Below, one piece after another: positions 1 to 7,642 of a stretch of DNA of 29,388 nucleotides (position 1 is its first letter; every line of letters begins with the position of its first letter). Both the position numbers and the translations under genes were made by a program. The stretch comes from CAYGZQ01 sp964354375 [NCBI: uncultured Planctomycetota bacterium]. Lineage in GTDB: Bacteria > JAJVIF01 > JAPKYR01. The notes beneath the pieces are model-generated. The model was not told where the DNA came from and made no database searches. It was given only the letters and a program-made list of their open reading frames with translations. The stretch covers positions 1 to 29,388 of the forward strand of contig CAYGZQ010000030.1 of the NCBI GenBank assembly GCA_964354375.1. The letters are read 5' to 3'.

Positions 1-1414
1 ATCCGGATACCGGATCGCCGGTAGCAACGTCCGTAAGCGTCCATGAGTAGGTCAGAGGATCGCCATCGGGATCGGTGGCGGTAACTGAATACTGCTCTTC
101 GGTTTGTTCAAGTGGAGCGGCTTCGCCATCGACTCCGCTCTCGATCACCGGAGGCGCGTTGTAGGCCTCGGGCGACACGTACAGGTCGTAGCGGAAGAAC
201 GCGGCCAGTGTTGCCGCGGGAGCGCCGCCTGGAGGGGTGAAGTCGCACGTGTAGTCGAAATCGCCGTACTCGGCGATCACCCAGTACTCGTTGCCCTCGG
301 TGCCGCCCACCGCATCGGCCGGGATCTCGCAGTGGTAGGTGGAGTAGTTCTCGTCTCCACCGGTCGGGGTCATCTCGGTCGCGTCAAATGTGTGGACCGC
401 GCTCAGGACCGTCGACTCGACCTTGATCAGTGTCGGCTGATAGTCCCAGCCCCAGAGGTTCACGTCGAGGATGAGGTCGCCGCCCTTGTCGGTGCCGCTG
501 ACGTAATAGATATCCGGTGTGACATCGACCTTGCAGCCTGCGGCCTCGGGCGCGTTGGCCGGATGAGTGGTCGCATCGATCCAGCTCGCTACGACCGCGT
601 AGCCGTACTTCACGCCGCCTGAGGTCGGGAACCTGAGGTAGTAGTTCCTTGTGTTGGACGTGCCGGCGGTGAAGACGCCGTTCGTGTCCGGGTTCTCGTT
701 CCCCCACGTCCACAGGTCATCGTCAGCTTCGAGACCGTCGGCGAAGTACTTATAGGCGTTCAGGGTCGCCGACAGCATCGCAGTGTAGGCCGGGGTCGCA
801 AGCTTGCCTGCAGTGTAGCCCATGATGCCGGGGAACGTGAATTCCTTCGCGTTGAACCATCGGGTATAACCATCGGGCATGCCGACCAGGTTGTCCCCGT
901 ACGGGTCCGTGTATTCGAGCGATGCCTTGTCGTTGAAATCGTACATCGCCTGGTCGGTTCCATACTCCGCGTACTTCAGCTTGCTCGAGTATTTCATCGT
1001 GCCGGAGCCCGTACCCATGAAGACACCCTTCACGTCATAGCCGTTGTACTGGGTCATGCCGGGGAAGGGGTGCTTGATGGTCACGTCGATGTCGACGTCA
1101 ACGTAATCGGCAGTAACGGGTGTGCCGTAGATTTCGAAAGAGAGATTCGAAACCGGATTGTTCACGAACGTGGTTACGTTCGCGGTGAACATACACACGC
1201 GGTTCAGGACCGCTTCCACAGACTGGTTCTCGACGTCGACATAGACGTCGTAGTAACCCCACAGGTGAGTCTGAGCCTGACCGACATGGCTTACGGATCC
1301 GGTGAGATCCGGGTCAGCGGCCGGCGCCGTCGGATTTCCGCCGCCGCTCGAGCAGCCCATCGCAATAAGCGTCGCCGCAAGCAACGCCGCGAGAAGCACC
1401 GTCCATCGATTCAT
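1..1414 (-). CDS. Surface lipoprotein with Ig-like domain (3' part outside window)
   Basis: The frame is open from the ATG at 1414 to the left edge, about 471 codons with no stop, so the C-terminus is missing. A GGAGGTCGAT ribosome-binding site precedes the ATG. The N-terminus MNRWTVLLA followed by a hydrophobic stretch and GCSSGGG is a lipoprotein signal peptide, so the mature protein should be anchored to a membrane and face outward. Residues 1 to about 416 are a close paralogue of the neighbouring lipoprotein at 1692-4202. The last 55 or so visible residues differ: they contain VTATDPDGDPLTYSW, typical of cadherin-like or Ig-like bacterial repeats, where the paralogue has a PKD domain. The conserved N-terminal region is beta-rich and unrecognised. 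The gene has its own promoter at 1508-1536. The function is unknown; a surface adhesin or binding protein is inference only. Confidence 0.85.
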   Translation of the reverse strand, partial: MNRWTVLLAALLAATLIAMGCSSGGGNPTAPAADPDLTGSVSHVGQAQTHLWGYYDVYVDVENQSVEAVLNRVCMFTANVTTFVNNPVSNLSFEIYGTPVTADYVDVDIDVTIKHPFPGMTQYNGYDVKGVFMGTGSGTMKYSSKLKYAEYGTDQAMYDFNDKASLEYTDPYGDNLVGMPDGYTRWFNAKEFTFPGIMGYTAGKLATPAYTAMLSATLNAYKYFADGLEADDDLWTWGNENPDTNGVFTAGTSNTRNYYLRFPTSGGVKYGYAVVASWIDATTHPANAPEAAGCKVDVTPDIYYVSGTDKGGDLILDVNLWGWDYQPTLIKVESTVLSAVHTFDATEMTPTGGDENYSTYHCEIPADAVGGTEGNEYWVIAEYGDFDYTCDFTPPGGAPAATLAAFFRYDLYVSPEAYNAPPVIESGVDGEAAPLEQTEEQYSVTATDPDGDPLTYSWTLTDVATGDPVSG

Positions 1415-1507
1415 ATCGACCTCCTTGAGATAGTAAGGATGATTCCTTTATCCAGAGCAAACCGGTCCAGATCGCGAAAGCACACTGCACGAGATAATCC
1501 TGATAAA

Positions 1508-1536
1508 ATGATAAGACTCGAAATCAGCATTTGCAA
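1508..1536 (-). promoter_or_regulatory. Sigma-70-like promoter of the partial lipoprotein gene
   Basis: On the minus strand TTGCAA (1536-1531) is followed after 17 bases by TATCAT (1513-1508). This gives an untranslated leader of roughly 85-90 bases before the ATG at 1414. The same hexamers with the same spacing stand before the paralogous gene at 4308-4336, and a TCTCGTGCAG segment just downstream is shared too. Conservation in otherwise diverged upstream DNA supports the call. Confidence 0.65.
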
Positions 1537-1637
1537 CAGAAATCACGGTTTTCCTGCCCTCTCATCCCTGATTCCCGCCTTCTCCCAAGGCTTGGAGTGA
1601 AAGGGCGTCCCCAGGCGGCAGGACCGTCCCGGAGCAC

Positions 1638-1666
1638 AAAAAAGCCCCCCGGAATCCGGGAGGCTT
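1638..1666 (-). terminator. Rho-independent terminator after the PKD lipoprotein
   Basis: Read on the minus strand, an 11-bp stem (AAGCCTCCCGG with CCGGGGGGCTT, one G-T pair) closes a 3-base loop and runs into six T residues. It starts 25 bases after the stop codon of the gene at 1692-4202, so that transcript should end here and the next lipoprotein gene is transcribed separately. Confidence 0.9.
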
Positions 1667-1691
1667 ATTAGCATTCCAATAGCTGCGAGGG

Positions 1692-4202
1692 TTACCAGCC
1701 GGAAGGCATCGAGGCGTAACCCCAGACATTTCCGCCGTAAGAGGCGCCGTAAAATCTCCAGACATTACCTGATTGCTGGATTTCGCACAATGTGCCGCGG
1801 CCATCCTTCACCATATAATTGGCACCGTAGGGTACGGCATTGGTGATAGTGCCGGTTGCTTTCTCGCCACCCACCGGGTTGTATCGCGCCATATAGAATG
1901 TCCCCCCGGCTACATTCCGGGAACCACATGCCACAAAGATGCGGCATTCAGCATTGTCCTGAGCAACCTCTAGACCCACATCCCAGTTAAGCGGCGCTGC
2001 ACCGGTCCAGATATCTGCATCCGACCAGACATCAGAACCATCGTTCTTCATGGCGTATATGCCATAATTTCCGTTCCGCTCAATGAAGAGATAATAGCCG
2101 GTGGTCGGATCATAATCGAAGTCCCAGACAAGGGAATAGCTGCCGGCAGCAGACTGTATCGTGGAAGACACAGTTACACCTGAACCCCAGGATGAGCCGT
2201 CCCAATGATAAACCTTCCAGTTGCTGGCAAGAACGATAGGATTGTCGTTTTCATCGACGACATGTCTCCAGATAGACCCTCCAGGAATAGCGCCGCCACT
2301 GAAGGCCGTTCTGATATTGGTGAAACCGGTAGAGTTGGAGTAGTCCATGTAATAAAGAGTGTTGCTGCTACCCGAGTCGTTGTAGTAAATCTTGTCCGTG
2401 GACGTCATACACATAGTGTTAATGCCATAGCCGGAGGTGTTCATATTAGTGAAATACATCCCTGTGCTGTTGGGGTCGATAGCTGTAAAATAAGCGGATG
2501 ACCCGTTGGGGGAGCCGATAACGTATGAAGGATTGGCAGCTCGAGTCCCTTCAGGATTGTAGGCATAGAGTCGTGCCGACCCGATGAAACTCTGCGATGG
2601 GTTCTGCGGCATATTCATGGTTCCGCAGGTTGTTTCGATTATGACATCGACATCGTTAGTGGTACAAATGGACTCGGCACCCAGGTTGTCGGTAACCTTG
2701 ACGTTAACCGGGCCGTTGTAAGGCTCAGCATAAACGTGAGTCGGCATATCATCGGTGCCGGTGTAATCATCATCCGGAGATTCGCCGTAAGCGTCGTCAC
2801 CGTCAAAATCCCACGCGAAGGTGATTGTATCGCCGGCATCAGGATCGTACGATCCGGAAGCGTCGAAATCAACCGGTACCGGTACCCAACCGCCGACCGG
2901 CATCGATGTTACAACAATCAGGTCGCAAACCGGAGGCTTGTTGTAGGGCTCAGGCGACACGTACAGGTCGTAGCGGAAGAACGCAGCCAGTTTCGCCACC
3001 GGAGCGCCGCCCGGAGGGGTGAAGTCGCAGGTGTAGTCGAAGTCGCCGTACTCGGCGATGACCCAGAACTCATTGCCCTCGGTGCCGCTGACCGCATCTG
3101 CCGGAATCTCCGCATGGTAGGTCGAGTAGTTGGCGTCCCCGCCGGTCGGGGTCATCTCGGCTGCGTCGAACTCATGCACTGCGCTCAACACGGTCGACTC
3201 GATCTTGATGACCGACGGCTGATAGTCCCATCCCCATACGTTCACGTCGAGGATGAGGTCGCCGCCCTTGTCCGTGTCGTCGACAAAGTACACATTAGGC
3301 TCCACGTAGACCGACACAGCCGCAGCCTCGGTCGCGTTGGCCGGATGATCCTCGGGCGCCTCGCTGATCCAGCTCGCGACGATCGCGTAGCCGTACTTCA
3401 CGCCGCCCGCTGTCGGGAACCTGAGATAGTAGTTCCTTGTGTTGGAGGTTCCTGCGCTGAAGACGCCGTTGGAGAGCGCGTTCGCGTTCACCCACATCCA
3501 GAGGTCCTCGTCGGCTCCGAGCGCGTCGGCGAAGTACTTGTACGGGTTCAGCGTCGCCGACAGCATCGCAGTGTAGCCCGGGGTCGCAAGTTTGCCCTGC
3601 GTGTATCCCATGATGCCGGGGAAAGTGAATTCCTTGGCGTTGAACCAGCGGGTATACCCGTCGGGCATACCAACCAGGTTGTCCCCGTACGGGTCCGTGT
3701 ACGCCAATGTGTCCTTGTCGTTGAAGTCGTACACGGTCTGGTCGGTTCCATACTCCGCGTACTTCAGCTTGCTCGAGTATTTCATCGTGCCGGAGCCGGT
3801 ACCCATGAAGACACCTTTCACGTCATAACCGTTGTACTGGGTCATGCCGGGGAAGGGGTGCTTTATGGTCACGTCGATGTCGACATCAACGTAGTCGGCA
3901 GTAACGGGTGTGCCGTAAATATGAAATGAAAGATTCGTCACGGGATTGTTCACGAAGGTCGTGACATTCGCCGTGAACATGCACATGCGGTTCAAAACCG
4001 CCTCCACAGACTGGTTCTCGATATCGATATAGACATCGTAGTAACCCCACAAGTGAGTCTGTGCCTGACCGACATGGCTTCCGGATCCGGTGAGATCCGG
4101 GTTAGCGGCCGGCGCAGTCGGGTATCCGCCGCCGCTCGAGCAGCTCAACGCCACGAGTGCTGTCATCAGCAACGTTGCGAGGAGCACCGTCCATCGATTC
4201 AT
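1692..4202 (-). CDS. PKD-domain lipoprotein, probable surface protein
   Basis: A protein of 836 residues. The start at 4202 is chosen because GGAGGTCAAT lies just upstream and the protein then begins with a lipoprotein signal peptide (MNRWTVLLA, hydrophobic core, lipobox ending ALSC, then SSGGG); an in-frame ATG at 4283 would add 27 residues without a signal. Residues 25-420 match the paralogue at 1-1414. Residues about 422-520 form a PKD domain (FDASGSYDPDAGD, WDFDGD, then THVY and VTDN). Residues about 525-836 are rich in Tyr, Trp, Gly, Asn and Ser and look like a beta-propeller or similar repeated beta structure; I cannot name the family. The C-terminal coding region is clearly poorer in GC than the N-terminal one. 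It has its own promoter and terminator, so it is probably monocistronic. Exposure at the cell surface is inferred from the lipobox and PKD domain. Confidence 0.9.
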   Translation of the reverse strand: MNRWTVLLATLLMTALVALSCSSGGGYPTAPAANPDLTGSGSHVGQAQTHLWGYYDVYIDIENQSVEAVLNRMCMFTANVTTFVNNPVTNLSFHIYGTPVTADYVDVDIDVTIKHPFPGMTQYNGYDVKGVFMGTGSGTMKYSSKLKYAEYGTDQTVYDFNDKDTLAYTDPYGDNLVGMPDGYTRWFNAKEFTFPGIMGYTQGKLATPGYTAMLSATLNPYKYFADALGADEDLWMWVNANALSNGVFSAGTSNTRNYYLRFPTAGGVKYGYAIVASWISEAPEDHPANATEAAAVSVYVEPNVYFVDDTDKGGDLILDVNVWGWDYQPSVIKIESTVLSAVHEFDAAEMTPTGGDANYSTYHAEIPADAVSGTEGNEFWVIAEYGDFDYTCDFTPPGGAPVAKLAAFFRYDLYVSPEPYNKPPVCDLIVVTSMPVGGWVPVPVDFDASGSYDPDAGDTITFAWDFDGDDAYGESPDDDYTGTDDMPTHVYAEPYNGPVNVKVTDNLGAESICTTNDVDVIIETTCGTMNMPQNPSQSFIGSARLYAYNPEGTRAANPSYVIGSPNGSSAYFTAIDPNSTGMYFTNMNTSGYGINTMCMTSTDKIYYNDSGSSNTLYYMDYSNSTGFTNIRTAFSGGAIPGGSIWRHVVDENDNPIVLASNWKVYHWDGSSWGSGVTVSSTIQSAAGSYSLVWDFDYDPTTGYYLFIERNGNYGIYAMKNDGSDVWSDADIWTGAAPLNWDVGLEVAQDNAECRIFVACGSRNVAGGTFYMARYNPVGGEKATGTITNAVPYGANYMVKDGRGTLCEIQQSGNVWRFYGASYGGNVWGYASMPSGW

Positions 4203-4307
4203 ATTGACCTCCTTAGAATGGTCAGAAAGACTATTTTTCTCTTCCAGGACCCTTACGGATCGATAAAGCTGACTGCTCAGCAAACGCCTGCACGAGACTC
4301 TTTAATA

Positions 4308-4336
4308 ATGATAGCAAACGATATTGACTTTTGCAA
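4308..4336 (-). promoter_or_regulatory. Sigma-70-like promoter of the PKD lipoprotein
   Basis: TTGCAA (4336-4331) and TATCAT (4313-4308) are separated by 17 bases on the minus strand, giving a leader of about 98 bases before the ATG at 4202. It is identical in hexamers and spacing to the promoter at 1508-1536. A small inverted repeat (ACCCG GATAT CGGGT, 4364-4378) lies a short way upstream and might be an operator, but nothing else supports that. Confidence 0.7.
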
Positions 4337-4428
4337 CAGTAAGAGCGGGGTTTCACCCTTTATACCCGGATATCGGGTTGCCGTTGGAGGGGGAGCGCAG
4401 CCGGGGAGAAGGCTGCCGGCTCAGCGAA

Positions 4429-5211
4429 TCACGCAAGGTATGCCAGAGCTTCCTCGGCCTCGCGGCGGACGAGGTAGAACGGATCCTGCTCGCTTTCGCC
4501 CCTCCCAAGCAGCTGCCCGATGGCTTCGACGGCGATGGACTTATGCTCTTCGTCCAGGTAGCCGTTCTTTGCCATTTTCCCTATGGATCTGACCGCTTTC
4601 GATCTTACGACCGCGCTGGTGTCCCTCAAACGCTGAAGGAGTCGCTCGAACGCTTCGCTCACCGAATCCTTTGGGAGCTGTCCGGGTCGAAACGAGTCCA
4701 CAATCCGTCCGATCGTTCTGGCTGCGGTGTCCCTTATTTCGCGATCGGAGTCGTCGAGCGAGTTCACCGTGTCGGGGAAGATCTCCATAAGCGCGGCCTC
4801 GTGCATTTTCGCCAGCGCAAACATGGCGAGCGCCCGGTGCCAGGGCATCGGCGGGTTGTAGAACAGGTCCTTCAGTTGACCGTAGGCGGGTGGACCGATC
4901 CTTCCCAGCGTTCTGGCAATCATCAGGTTGGCCTTGTAGTCGCTTTCAGCCAGAAGCCACATCAGGGTGGGGATCGCGGGCTCGCCTATCGAAGCGATCA
5001 CCGACACCGTATCCTCGACGACGTGCACGAACTCGGGCTTGTCGCCGAGGTCTATGTAGAACAGGCTGGCGAGAAGTTCCACCACCTCGGGTATGTGCCT
5101 CGGCTCCAGCTCGTCCACATTGCCGCCGACAGCGGCGACAGCCTTGCGGATCGCGGCCGGGTCGGATGACCCAAGGGCCTCGTAAAGGCGGGAGATGTCG
5201 AAGGGCGCCAT
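4429..5211 (-). CDS. HEAT-repeat protein
   Basis: A soluble protein of 260 residues without signal peptide or membrane segment. GGAGGAGAGAAATC before the ATG at 5211 fixes the start. It consists of alpha-helical HEAT-like units, seen from about residue 65 onward: repeated patterns such as IASIGEPAIPTLMWLL, ARTLGRIGPPAYGQLKDL, ARTIGRIVDSF and VRSKAVRSIGKMAKNGYL, with the A-x-x-A-I/L-G-x-I signature of bacterial HEAT and PBS-lyase-type repeats. Such solenoids bind proteins or act as scaffolds; nothing here shows the partner. It is transcribed divergently from the SpoIIM/RDD pair. A TTGCGT-18-TATATT pair on the minus strand around 5310-5340 could be its promoter, but the match is modest. Confidence 0.85.
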   Translation of the reverse strand: MAPFDISRLYEALGSSDPAAIRKAVAAVGGNVDELEPRHIPEVVELLASLFYIDLGDKPEFVHVVEDTVSVIASIGEPAIPTLMWLLAESDYKANLMIARTLGRIGPPAYGQLKDLFYNPPMPWHRALAMFALAKMHEAALMEIFPDTVNSLDDSDREIRDTAARTIGRIVDSFRPGQLPKDSVSEAFERLLQRLRDTSAVVRSKAVRSIGKMAKNGYLDEEHKSIAVEAIGQLLGRGESEQDPFYLVRREAEEALAYLA

Positions 5212-5411
5212 GATTTCTCTCCTCCCTGGATGCAGGTTCGTTTCATATTCCCCGCTGTGCGACCGATGAAGGGTTCTTCATCTCGGGTGTTTAGAAATAT
5301 ATCCAACAATCCGCTGATAACGCAAGCCTTTGTCAAGGTTCCGGGGTCGATGCGCGGGTGCAGCGGCTCACCGTGCAGACAGGAGAAACCGGGGGAGTGC
5401 GGCAGGACGCC

Positions 5412-5441
5412 TTGTGCAGGCGGGTCGGCATTATGTATGAT
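5412..5441 (+). promoter_or_regulatory. Possible promoter of the SpoIIM/RDD pair
   Basis: TTGTGC (5412-5417) and TATGAT (5436-5441) are 18 bases apart. If used, transcription would begin about 7 bases before the ATG at 5455, giving an almost leaderless mRNA. That fits the absence of a Shine-Dalgarno sequence before this start. The hexamers are imperfect and the call is tentative. Confidence 0.3.
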
Positions 5442-5454
5442 CTGAGTCGTACCG

Positions 5455-6504
5455 ATGCCGGGCGAGCTGACAAAATTCCTTGAGGATCGCGAGTACGCAT
5501 TTCGGAGGCTGGAAGACCTCCTGGTTCGCGCCGAGCGCGGCGGGCTCAAGCGGTTCAGTCGGGACGACCTTGTCGAGTTCGGGCACCTCTACCGTCTCGC
5601 GGCAGCCGACCTCGCAAGAGCGAGATACGTGCTGCGCTCACCGCTCCTCGCGGAGTACCTCAACGAGATCGTCGGACGCGCTCACCACGTGATTCACAGG
5701 AGGCGGAACAGACCCCTGAAAAGCCTGGCGAGATTCATCGCCTACGAATTCCCGACCACGGTCCGCAGGGAGATCGGGCCTGTCATGCTTGCGGCACTTC
5801 TGCTGTTCGGTTCGGCCCTGATCGGGGGCATCGCCTATCAGATCGACCCCGAATGGGGACAACTGCTGTTGTCACAACCTGAATTGAGACAGTACGAACA
5901 GACAGTCGAGACCTCCCATGAGTCCCTTCTCGCGACTTCCATCGACGAAACATTCATGGCGTCGGCCAGCGCGTACGTGATAACGAACAACATCCAGGTC
6001 TGCATCACGTCGGCGGCGGGCGGCCTGCTCTTCGGACTCGGGACGCTTTTTTCATTGCTGACAAACGGTTTTCTGCTCGGGGTGATCGGCACGATGTTCC
6101 TGAGCCGGTCGCAGGAATTCGTGACATACTTCTGGGCGGGCATACTTCCGCACGGGGTTCTGGAGCTGCCGGCGATCTGTATCGCGGGCGGGGCGGGATT
6201 CCTTCTCGCCCGCGGACTTCTGGTGCCCGGGACGCTGTCGCGGGGCGACGCGCTCCGCAAGGAGGGCAGAAACGCGATGAAGCTCATCTGGGGCGTCATC
6301 CTCATACTCATTGTCGCGGGACTGATCGAGGGTTTCGTGACTCCTCTGAAGGCGGCCTGGCTGCCTCCAGAGGTCAAGATTTTTTCGTCCATTGTCCTCT
6401 TCGGGGCGTTCATATGGTATCTCGCACGCTCGGGCTATCGGGTGCAGGAGACTGAGCCGGAGGTCGCCGGCCTTCGCACCACCACGCGGGTGAGAATCGA
6501 CTGA
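5455..6504 (+). CDS. SpoIIM / DUF95 family membrane protein
   Basis: A protein of 349 residues. The N-terminal 100 residues are soluble and charged (FLEDREYAFRRLEDLL and a Leu/Arg-rich helical region). Hydrophobic segments follow at about 108-128, 180-205, 210-232, 235-258, 275-297 and 310-330. ITNNIQVCITSAAGGLLFG, the NGFLLG stretch and GILPHGVLELPAICIAGGAG are characteristic of the SpoIIM/DUF95 family, first named for a sporulation protein of Bacillus but widespread in non-sporulating bacteria. An in-frame TGA at 5443 rules out a longer start, and no clear ribosome-binding site precedes the ATG. It lies 11 bases before an RDD gene, a pairing seen in many bacteria, usually with MoxR and DUF58 genes that are absent here. 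The exact role is unknown; sporulation should not be assumed. Confidence 0.9.
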   Translation: MPGELTKFLEDREYAFRRLEDLLVRAERGGLKRFSRDDLVEFGHLYRLAAADLARARYVLRSPLLAEYLNEIVGRAHHVIHRRRNRPLKSLARFIAYEFPTTVRREIGPVMLAALLLFGSALIGGIAYQIDPEWGQLLLSQPELRQYEQTVETSHESLLATSIDETFMASASAYVITNNIQVCITSAAGGLLFGLGTLFSLLTNGFLLGVIGTMFLSRSQEFVTYFWAGILPHGVLELPAICIAGGAGFLLARGLLVPGTLSRGDALRKEGRNAMKLIWGVILILIVAGLIEGFVTPLKAAWLPPEVKIFSSIVLFGAFIWYLARSGYRVQETEPEVAGLRTTTRVRID

Positions 6505-6515
6505 GAACCGAAACC

Positions 6516-7337
6516 ATGTCGAGCATCGACGACATCGCGGTACTGACCAGTGAGAACGTGCGGCTGAACTACACGCTGGCGGGCATGGGCAGCCGTATCG
6601 CCGCTTTCCTCGCGGACGCGGGCATAATCGGCCTCTCAGCTTTGGCCGTGACATTCATATTCCTGTCCTTCAACGCGAGTTTCGAAGACATCATCATGAT
6701 GACCCCGGAGGGGATCTCGGTGGTCAGCGCCCTCTACATCATGTGCATGTTCCTGCTGCTCTGGGGCTATCACTTTTTGTTTGAATGGATCAACTGGGGA
6801 CAGACGCCGGGGAAGCAGCTGTTGGGGATACGTGTGGCCGCGGCGGACGGGGGTCCGGCCGACATCCTGGCGTGCGCCCTGAGAAACGTAATCCGGATCC
6901 TGGACCTCGGTCTCGCCCTGGTGGGGGTCACGTTTTTCATAATGATCTTCACTCCCCGGTATCAGAGGCTGGGGGACCTGGCTGCGGGGACGGTTGTGGT
7001 CAAGAGACGGCGGCTGTCGTTCGAGGAAGTGCTGTACGCGGCGCGCATGTCCGACAGGAGGGCGGAATCGGTCGCCGCAGCGGCAGCCGCGACCGTGGTA
7101 AGAACCGATCGCGCCGATTCCTCCGGCCTAAGGATCAGGATCGATGACAGCGAGCGAGCACTGCTGCAGCGGTTCATGGAGAGACGTCACGCCCTTCCGC
7201 CCGACGTGCGACACAAGCTGGCGAACGACCTTGCGCGACGCATCCGGGCGCGAGTTCCGGGCGACGCCATCGGCGACCTCCCGGACGAGAGAATCATCGA
7301 GACCGCGCTGGCCCTGAACACCAATCCCAATCCGTAG
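6516..7337 (+). CDS. RDD family membrane protein
   Basis: A protein of 273 residues. The RDD domain spans about residues 20-165: GSRIAAFLADAGIIG gives the first Arg and Asp of the family signature, and WGQTPGKQLLGIRV with RNVIRILDL is the typical central motif, ending in RYQRLGDLAAGTVVVKRR. Hydrophobic segments lie near 27-52, 70-92 and 125-148. The C-terminal 100 residues are soluble and charged, with an Ala-rich stretch followed by helical sequence ending RIIETALALN. The gene begins 11 bases after the SpoIIM/DUF95 stop codon, so the two are co-transcribed and may form a membrane complex. RDD proteins are poorly characterised; some are linked to ion transport. No strong ribosome-binding site is visible, which fits translational coupling to the gene before it. 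A palindromic repeat starts 6 bases after its stop codon. Confidence 0.9.
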   Translation: MSSIDDIAVLTSENVRLNYTLAGMGSRIAAFLADAGIIGLSALAVTFIFLSFNASFEDIIMMTPEGISVVSALYIMCMFLLLWGYHFLFEWINWGQTPGKQLLGIRVAAADGGPADILACALRNVIRILDLGLALVGVTFFIMIFTPRYQRLGDLAAGTVVVKRRRLSFEEVLYAARMSDRRAESVAAAAAATVVRTDRADSSGLRIRIDDSERALLQRFMERRHALPPDVRHKLANDLARRIRARVPGDAIGDLPDERIIETALALNTNPNP

Positions 7338-7342
7338 CGGCT

Positions 7343-7479
7343 GGTGGCGTCTACATGCGAGTCTTCGAGCATGTGGACGATTCTCCACAGTTACTGGATA
7401 GCATTTGCCGCTTATGATGCCCTATGCACGACTTTTATGTAACGTCCACAGGCTCGAAGACTCGCATGTAGACGCCACC
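7343..7479. repeat. Long inverted repeat (REP-like pair) after the RDD gene
   Basis: Two 37-base arms, 7343-7379 and 7443-7479, are inverted copies of each other with one mismatch (7371 against 7451), separated by 63 bases. Each arm is itself a hairpin: GTCTACATGC and GCATGTGGAC flank GAGTCTTCGA. The 14-base core GCGAGTCTTCGAGC and the terminus GGTGGCG recur at 8523-8575. It probably ends or stabilises the RDD transcript, although there is no T tract. Confidence 0.85.
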
Positions 7480-7517
7480 GGTCAGTGACTTTCCCCCGAA
7501 GGAGGGACAGTCGCACA

Positions 7518-7551
7518 CCTCCCTCCCCTTGGGGAGGGATTGAGGGAGGGG
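7518..7551. repeat. C-rich/G-rich extragenic palindrome
   Basis: TCCCTCCCC (7520-7528) and GGGGAGGGA (7531-7539) form a perfect 9-bp stem with a TT loop, followed by a further GAGGGAGGGG. It resembles the C-rich palindromes at 8346-8470 and 8586-8661 in style. Confidence 0.6.
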
Positions 7552-7581
7552 TATCGATTCACCGGCACAGACACGCTCGAC

Positions 7582-7609
7582 TTGCAGTCCGTTGATCATC
7601 CCTTATACT
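7582..7609 (+). promoter_or_regulatory. Promoter of the trigger-factor-domain gene
   Basis: TTGCAG (7582-7587) and TATACT (7604-7609) are 16 bases apart. The predicted leader is about 27 bases and contains the GGGAG ribosome-binding site at 7632-7636. Confidence 0.5.
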
Positions 7610-7642
7610 GGAGACGGACAAATCGCCACGCGGGAGAACATG

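Noticed and set aside
104-622. Plus-strand frame at the left edge
   Set aside because: It is antisense to the partial lipoprotein gene and shows no domain, start signal or codon bias of its own.
2736-3929. A 397-codon open frame on the plus strand, antisense to the PKD lipoprotein
   Set aside because: It mirrors the real gene, its product is rich in Arg, Val and Gly with no recognisable domain, and a similar antisense frame exists opposite the paralogue. It is a shadow caused by GC-rich codon use.
4397-4416. Terminator after the HEAT-repeat gene (GCAGCC/GGCTGC hairpin)
   Set aside because: The stem is only 6 bp with an 8-base loop, and no T tract follows on the minus strand.
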